From the NCBI RefSeq assembly GCF_046159835.1, contig NZ_JBJXCY010000001.1, forward strand, positions 868,001 through 932,000: 64,000 bases of DNA. The letters are read 5' to 3'. The notes beneath the pieces are model-generated. The model saw only the letters and a list, made by a program, of their open reading frames with translations. It was not told the origin of the DNA and made no database searches. Shown piece after piece: positions 59,931 to 64,000 of the stretch (the stretch's first letter is position 1; the number at the start of each line of letters is the position of its first letter). This stretch comes from JACKJK01 sp046159835 (GTDB taxonomy: Bacteria; Pseudomonadota; Alphaproteobacteria; Rhizobiales; Tepidamorphaceae). The position numbers were made by a program, and so were the translations under genes.

Positions 59931-61144
59931 TTGTGAACGTCCATTTCGAGCCTTTTTCCTTCGGGGGCGCTACGATAGTTGCAGAGGAGATGGCGCGCCG
60001 TCTTTGCCAGGACTACGATTTCATGGTTTTTGCCGCGTCACTTAGGCTGGGACATTTGCCTTGCAACAGTGTGGTTCGCCACACCACCAGCTTTGGTGTG
60101 GAAACATTCAACATCGGAGTAAGTTCTGATTATACCTATCAGCGTAAGTACCGGAATGATGAGCTAAAGAGCGAGTTCGATCGCGTTGTTGAATACTGCC
60201 AACCAGATATAGTTCACGTTCATTGCATTCAGTACATTGGAGCCGCCTTTTTCGACCTCTTGAGTTCGCGATCAATTCCATTTGTGGTAACCGTCCATGA
60301 TCACTGGTGGAATTGCGATCGTCAGTTCATGGTTGATGTATCCGGCCAATATTGTGGACAGAAGGCGATTGATCTCGATGTGTGCGTCTCGCGCTGTATG
60401 GGCGAACGCGCAGTGATGAAACGCCGCCTAGACTATCTGTACAATCAGATCCACAAGGCGGCGCTTATTCTGACGCCGAGCGAGTTTATGCGTCGTTTCC
60501 TTCAGGACAATGGGTTTGACCACGCCAAGCTCGTTGTCAACAAGAATGGCGTGCTCCCACCAACACAGTTTGGTGGAAAACGAAAGTCAGAACACGAGCC
60601 GTTTGTCTTCGGTTATGTAGGCGGCCCTGGCCATCTAAAGGGCTGGAACCAAATCGTGGAAGCCTCCCGCGAGTTGGATGAGGACCTAGCCGATCTATTC
60701 CTAATCCGTGCGGTCGATGCAGGTTCACTTGTAGGCGCAAGTTGGAAGAACGAATTCCTGGCGTCGTCAAAAGGGGCGCCCATCGAAGTGGTTCAGCCCT
60801 ACAGCCAGAGGACGATTGACGAGACTTTTGCTGGTTTCGATGCGCTGCTCATGCCCTCGAACTGTCGGGAGTCGTTCGGCTTGACGGCAAGAGAGGCCTC
60901 AATTCGTGATATCTGGGTCATTGCCAGCGACGCTGGAGGGCTGGCGGAGGATATCGTTGATGGAGAAAACGGCCAGATCCTGTCGTTCCCCCCATCGTCT
61001 GCCGATCTGGCGCAAGCGATGGCCGAAGCGATCAGAAGAGCCCCGTATTGTGAAATGCCCCACAAGGAACGGATCGTAACGCTGGACGATCAAGCTGCCG
61101 AACTGGCGGGATTGTTGCGCAAGGTGATCCAGGGGGCTGCTTGA
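59918..61144 (+). CDS. Glycosyltransferase family 4 protein
   Basis: A 408-residue GT-B enzyme with N-terminal NVHFEPFSFGGATIVAEEMAR and a C-terminal donor domain (GYVGGPGHLKGWNQIVEA, then LLMPSNCRESFGLTAREA containing the E-x7-E nucleotide-sugar site). TTG start overlaps the previous gene by 13 bases with GGAG ahead. It transfers a sugar, likely to the same glycan as its neighbours; the donor is unknown. Confidence 0.9.
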   Translation: MRLLIVNVHFEPFSFGGATIVAEEMARRLCQDYDFMVFAASLRLGHLPCNSVVRHTTSFGVETFNIGVSSDYTYQRKYRNDELKSEFDRVVEYCQPDIVHVHCIQYIGAAFFDLLSSRSIPFVVTVHDHWWNCDRQFMVDVSGQYCGQKAIDLDVCVSRCMGERAVMKRRLDYLYNQIHKAALILTPSEFMRRFLQDNGFDHAKLVVNKNGVLPPTQFGGKRKSEHEPFVFGYVGGPGHLKGWNQIVEASRELDEDLADLFLIRAVDAGSLVGASWKNEFLASSKGAPIEVVQPYSQRTIDETFAGFDALLMPSNCRESFGLTAREASIRDIWVIASDAGGLAEDIVDGENGQILSFPPSSADLAQAMAEAIRRAPYCEMPHKERIVTLDDQAAELAGLLRKVIQGAA

Positions 61145-61145
61145 C

Positions 61146-62510
61146 ATGGGATCCATCGATCCTCGACCAGGATATCCGATAGTTTCGCGTTTTGCTGCTA
61201 TCGCTCTGTTTTTCGGGACGCTTCTTGTCTTCTTTGTGCCACCGATCCAGCCACCTGATGAAGATTCGCATTTCACGAAGACCATGACGTTATGGCTGGG
61301 AGGAAAAACTGACAAAACTCTCGTGCCGAAGAGCCTTCTTGCTTGGGTCGACTCGCATCGGTACCTCAACGGAAACGCGATGGAGCGCTACTCCTACAAA
61401 GTTTGGTATGAAGACTCACACCTCAATCGCATCGTAACGGAGCCGCGAGTTCACCATAAGTATAGCGGCCAGAACATTTCCCCTCTGATGTACGCACCGT
61501 CATTGACCGGAGTGGCGGTCGGTCGTCTTCTCTATCTCGGCAGCCCCTTGTTCAATTATCCGGCCGCACTTTATTTCGGGCGTTTGGGAAACCTGTTATT
61601 CTACGTTGGCGGCGTCTGCCTTGTGCTTCTTCTTACGCCAGCCTTTCGCGTCTCCATAGCTTTTCTTGCGCTCACTCCGGTGAGCCTTCATGTGGCCGCG
61701 GCGGTGCATTATGACGCTTTGACACTGGTGCCGGGCCTTCTACTATTGGCGGTCTTTTTGCGACGCACCTACGCGCCTTCTGGCGACGACCGTTTTTGGG
61801 TCTCGATTATATGCCTTTGCCTCTTGTTGTTGGCGAACGGTAAGGTGGTCTATCTGCCTCTCGCGCTCCCGGTTGTTCTTCTGTTGAACTGGAGGAGGGT
61901 CGGAGCGACCGCGCGTTGTGTGGCTTGTATGGCCCTGTCGGTCATCGTTGGTGCCCTGCTGAATCCGCAATTCCATTCGGTTGGCGGGGCAGAAGGCGAT
62001 GTTGTGAAGGAACAGGTTCTTTACGCGGCATCCCACCCGCTCGCCTTCGCTCAAACGATCATAAGCAGTCTGGAAAGATTCGGCGATTTTTACGCTGTGT
62101 CCGCTTTCGGTGTGCTTGGTTCGCTCGATACTAATTTCAGCTTGCCAATCGTTGTCCTGATAACAGTTTCCACCATTGCGATCTTTTTGGTTGAAGCGGT
62201 TTGCAACAGGTATCACACACCGTTGACCATGAGGGCTGCCTTCGTCGCGGCTTCCGTTCTCAGTGTAGTTGGTTTTATGGGCGCGACGTACGCGATCTGG
62301 ACATCTCGATCGGTAGGGGTGGGGGGCTCGTATGTGGATGGTGTGCAGGGGCGATATTTCCTACCAATCTTGCCCTTCATCCTCATCGCCTTGATGCCGC
62401 GTTTCGGCCGGCCGCGTTTTGCGCCAAAGATCGCTCCAGGGGTCTTTTTCATTGCAACAATTTTCCTGACGCAGACGATACTTGTCGTGTTTTTGCGTTT
62501 CTGGATATAG
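61146..62510 (+). CDS. DUF2142 membrane protein
   Basis: A 454-residue protein with about ten membrane helices. It opens with FFVPPIQPPDEDSHFTKT, the DUF2142 pattern (a conserved Pro-Asp-Glu-His/Ser-His site in the first periplasmic loop) seen in GT-C-like enzymes of polysaccharide clusters. It may be a lipid-linked glycosyltransferase or flippase. It starts 1 base after the GT4 stop. Confidence 0.82.
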   Translation: MGSIDPRPGYPIVSRFAAIALFFGTLLVFFVPPIQPPDEDSHFTKTMTLWLGGKTDKTLVPKSLLAWVDSHRYLNGNAMERYSYKVWYEDSHLNRIVTEPRVHHKYSGQNISPLMYAPSLTGVAVGRLLYLGSPLFNYPAALYFGRLGNLLFYVGGVCLVLLLTPAFRVSIAFLALTPVSLHVAAAVHYDALTLVPGLLLLAVFLRRTYAPSGDDRFWVSIICLCLLLLANGKVVYLPLALPVVLLLNWRRVGATARCVACMALSVIVGALLNPQFHSVGGAEGDVVKEQVLYAASHPLAFAQTIISSLERFGDFYAVSAFGVLGSLDTNFSLPIVVLITVSTIAIFLVEAVCNRYHTPLTMRAAFVAASVLSVVGFMGATYAIWTSRSVGVGGSYVDGVQGRYFLPILPFILIALMPRFGRPRFAPKIAPGVFFIATIFLTQTILVVFLRFWI

Positions 62511-63597
62511 CCGCATTATTCAACTCGGTTTGGATGGAATTCTGCGCGAAACTGCTGCTGTTTCATTATTGGCGAGGCCGACGGGTAAGAACCCCGGAAC
62601 TTTTTCAGGAGTTGACTTATGGTTAACCAACAGGGATGGGCGGATCGCAGTCGTAGTTCCCAGTTTTAGGGTTCGAAAACACATCCTTGATGTACTTTCA
62701 GAAATGCCCGCTATCGTATCCCGTATCTATGTGGTTGACGATGCTTGTCCGCTTGAAACCGGAAAGTTCGTCGAAGAAAAATGCAGCGATGATCGCGTCC
62801 GCGTAATTTACCATGAGAAGAATCAGGGCGTCGGAGGTGCGGTGCTGACCGGCTATCTCACTGCGATTGAGGAGGGCATGCAGGTTATCGTCAAGATCGA
62901 TGGCGATGGTCAGATGGATCCCTTGCTAATTCCGCAGTTTGTCAATCCCATCCTGGCCGGAGAGGCTGATTATACCAAGGGAAACCGGTTTTTCGAACTC
63001 GAACGCGTCAGCTCAATGCCGCGGGTGAGGCTGTTCGGCAACGCAATGTTATCATTCATGACTAAGCTTTCGTCAGGGTATTGGGACATATTCGATCCTG
63101 CCAATGGCTACACGGCGATCCATGCGAAAGTCGCCCAACAGCTCCCTTTTTTAAAAATTAGTCGTCGATACTTCTTTGAGACGGATTTGCTGTTTAGAAT
63201 AAACACGCTGCGTGCGGTTGTTTTTGATATTCCAATGACGGCTCTCTACAAAGATGAAGAGAGCAACTTGAAAGTATCCCACATCGTTGGGGAGTTCATG
63301 TTCAAGCACTTACGGAACATGTTCAAGAGAATATTGTACAGTTACTACCTGCGAGATTTTTCGGTTGCCTCGATCCAATTGCCGTTGGGTATCGCGATGT
63401 TCGTGTTCGGTGTGATCTTCGGGACGTACAAATGGATACAGTCTGCCAACGCCGACGTGCCAACACCCGCCGGAACCGTCATGCTAGCCGCAATGCCATT
63501 GATCATGGGGTTACAGCTTTTGCTTGCCTTTCTATCGCACGACGTCAGTGCCGTTCCAAGGCGACCAATTCATAAAACCCTCCATGGCAGGGCATAA
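62482..63597 (+). CDS. Glycosyltransferase family 2 (dolichol-phosphate mannosyltransferase-like), start uncertain
   Basis: A GT2 enzyme with IAVVVPSFRVRKHILDVL near residue 53, IYVVDDACPLETG, catalytic KIDGDGQMDP and GNRFFELERVSSMP, then two C-terminal membrane helices (about 305-322 and 335-355). The open frame begins at TTG 62482 and overlaps DUF2142, but no ribosome site supports it. A good AGGAG stands 7 bases before ATG 62619, which is in another frame and closes after 16 codons. One extra base near 62630-62645 would join that start to this frame, so a frameshift or sequence error is possible. Confidence 0.78.
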   Translation: MSCFCVSGYSRIIQLGLDGILRETAAVSLLARPTGKNPGTFSGVDLWLTNRDGRIAVVVPSFRVRKHILDVLSEMPAIVSRIYVVDDACPLETGKFVEEKCSDDRVRVIYHEKNQGVGGAVLTGYLTAIEEGMQVIVKIDGDGQMDPLLIPQFVNPILAGEADYTKGNRFFELERVSSMPRVRLFGNAMLSFMTKLSSGYWDIFDPANGYTAIHAKVAQQLPFLKISRRYFFETDLLFRINTLRAVVFDIPMTALYKDEESNLKVSHIVGEFMFKHLRNMFKRILYSYYLRDFSVASIQLPLGIAMFVFGVIFGTYKWIQSANADVPTPAGTVMLAAMPLIMGLQLLLAFLSHDVSAVPRRPIHKTLHGRA

Positions 63598-63600
63598 CGT

Positions 63601-63975
63601 TTGAAGGAAGTGGCTTCCCAATTTGCGATCTATGTCATGATCGGAGTCATCAGTGCGCTGCTCGACATTGCTGTGATGCAGATACTCTTGCTGGCTGGGA
63701 TCAATTATCTGGTGGCCACGACCATCGCCTTTGCGCTAAGCGTTATTGTCAATTTTTCTCTCCATTCAAAGTATACCTTCTCGTTAGGCATAGCCTACAG
63801 ACATCTTTGGAAGTACTTGATTCTCGTGGTTCTCAATTATCTCGTCACGGTTTTGATCGTGGCGACGTTTGAACACACGCTGGCATCTCCAATGATAGGC
63901 AAATTAATTTCACTGCCGGTAATAGCTGTAATCGGGTTCACGGTTTCTCGATTCTGGGTATTCAGGCAGCGGTAG
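63601..63975 (+). CDS. GtrA-family membrane protein
   Basis: A 124-residue protein with four membrane helices: FAIYVMIGVISALLDIAVMQILL, IAFALSVIVNFSLHSKYTFS, KYLILVVLNYLVTVLIVATFE, and LISLPVIAVIGFTVSRFWVF. This is the GtrA pattern (translocation of lipid-linked sugars for O-antigen modification). TTG start, 3 bases after the GT2 stop, so the two form a GtrA/GtrB-like pair. Confidence 0.88.
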   Translation: MKEVASQFAIYVMIGVISALLDIAVMQILLLAGINYLVATTIAFALSVIVNFSLHSKYTFSLGIAYRHLWKYLILVVLNYLVTVLIVATFEHTLASPMIGKLISLPVIAVIGFTVSRFWVFRQR

Positions 63976-64000
63976 CTTGAAAAAGGCTTGTGACGGATCA

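Overview
The window is a GC-rich bacterial chromosome segment from an alphaproteobacterium, probably Hyphomicrobiales (Rhizobiales-like). That placement is inferred from the complete alphaproteobacterial-type sox operon, the paired TRAP and sugar-acid genes, the DUF5681/Gp157 mobile genes and the generally high GC. No rRNA, tRNA, CRISPR array or intact insertion sequence was found by eye.

Layout. 0-2 kb: the end of psd, then pssA (phosphatidylethanolamine synthesis) and an EEP-family hydrolase. 1.9-7 kb: a padR-adaptor-RND efflux operon on the minus strand, with overlapping dyads on its promoter. 7.2-8.1 kb: a small membrane protein and a cytochrome c. 8.1-18.6 kb: a thiosulfate-oxidation locus, soxSR divergent from soxVXYZABCDEF, bounded by a strong terminator. 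SoxR has the two-cysteine layout of persulfide sensors, and both expected control regions carry TATTC/GAATA half-sites. 18.6-21.8 kb: an MFS/spermidine-synthase-like fusion, a small cytochrome c, and DUF3750 and DUF3291 proteins.

22-25.6 kb: a compact three-gene cassette of unknown function (a large helical protein, a membrane-anchored DUF6384-like protein, and a coiled-coil protein with a Gly/Arg tail). This is the best candidate here for an undescribed system. 25.7-30.5 kb: miscellaneous genes (YrbL-like kinase fold, orphan substrate-binding protein, GFA protein, LprI-like protein, PEP-mutase-like enzyme, GNAT). 30.5-40.1 kb: a sugar-acid (tetronate) catabolic locus with denD, otnK, otnC, extra dehydrogenases, a DMT transporter and a GntR regulator whose likely operator lies on a promoter. 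No otnI isomerase is visible.

40-46.2 kb: a class III aminotransferase, then an arsenic operon, arsR-arsC-acr3-(arsC::arsN2 fusion), followed by a SulP transporter and a small membrane methyltransferase. 46.2-49 kb: two transglutaminase-like proteins flanking 5-formyl-THF cyclo-ligase. 49-53.4 kb: a TRAP transporter operon with an embedded LysE exporter and an isocitrate-lyase-family enzyme.

53.4-64 kb is accessory DNA of visibly lower GC: an AT-rich gap with a 12-bp inverted repeat, then a recombination-type gene set (DUF5681, XRE regulator, Gp157, a Rad52-fold/HNH fusion), then a surface-polysaccharide cluster (RgpF-like, a sulfotransferase/coiled-coil/glycosyltransferase fusion, GT4, DUF2142, GT2, GtrA) that runs off the right edge.
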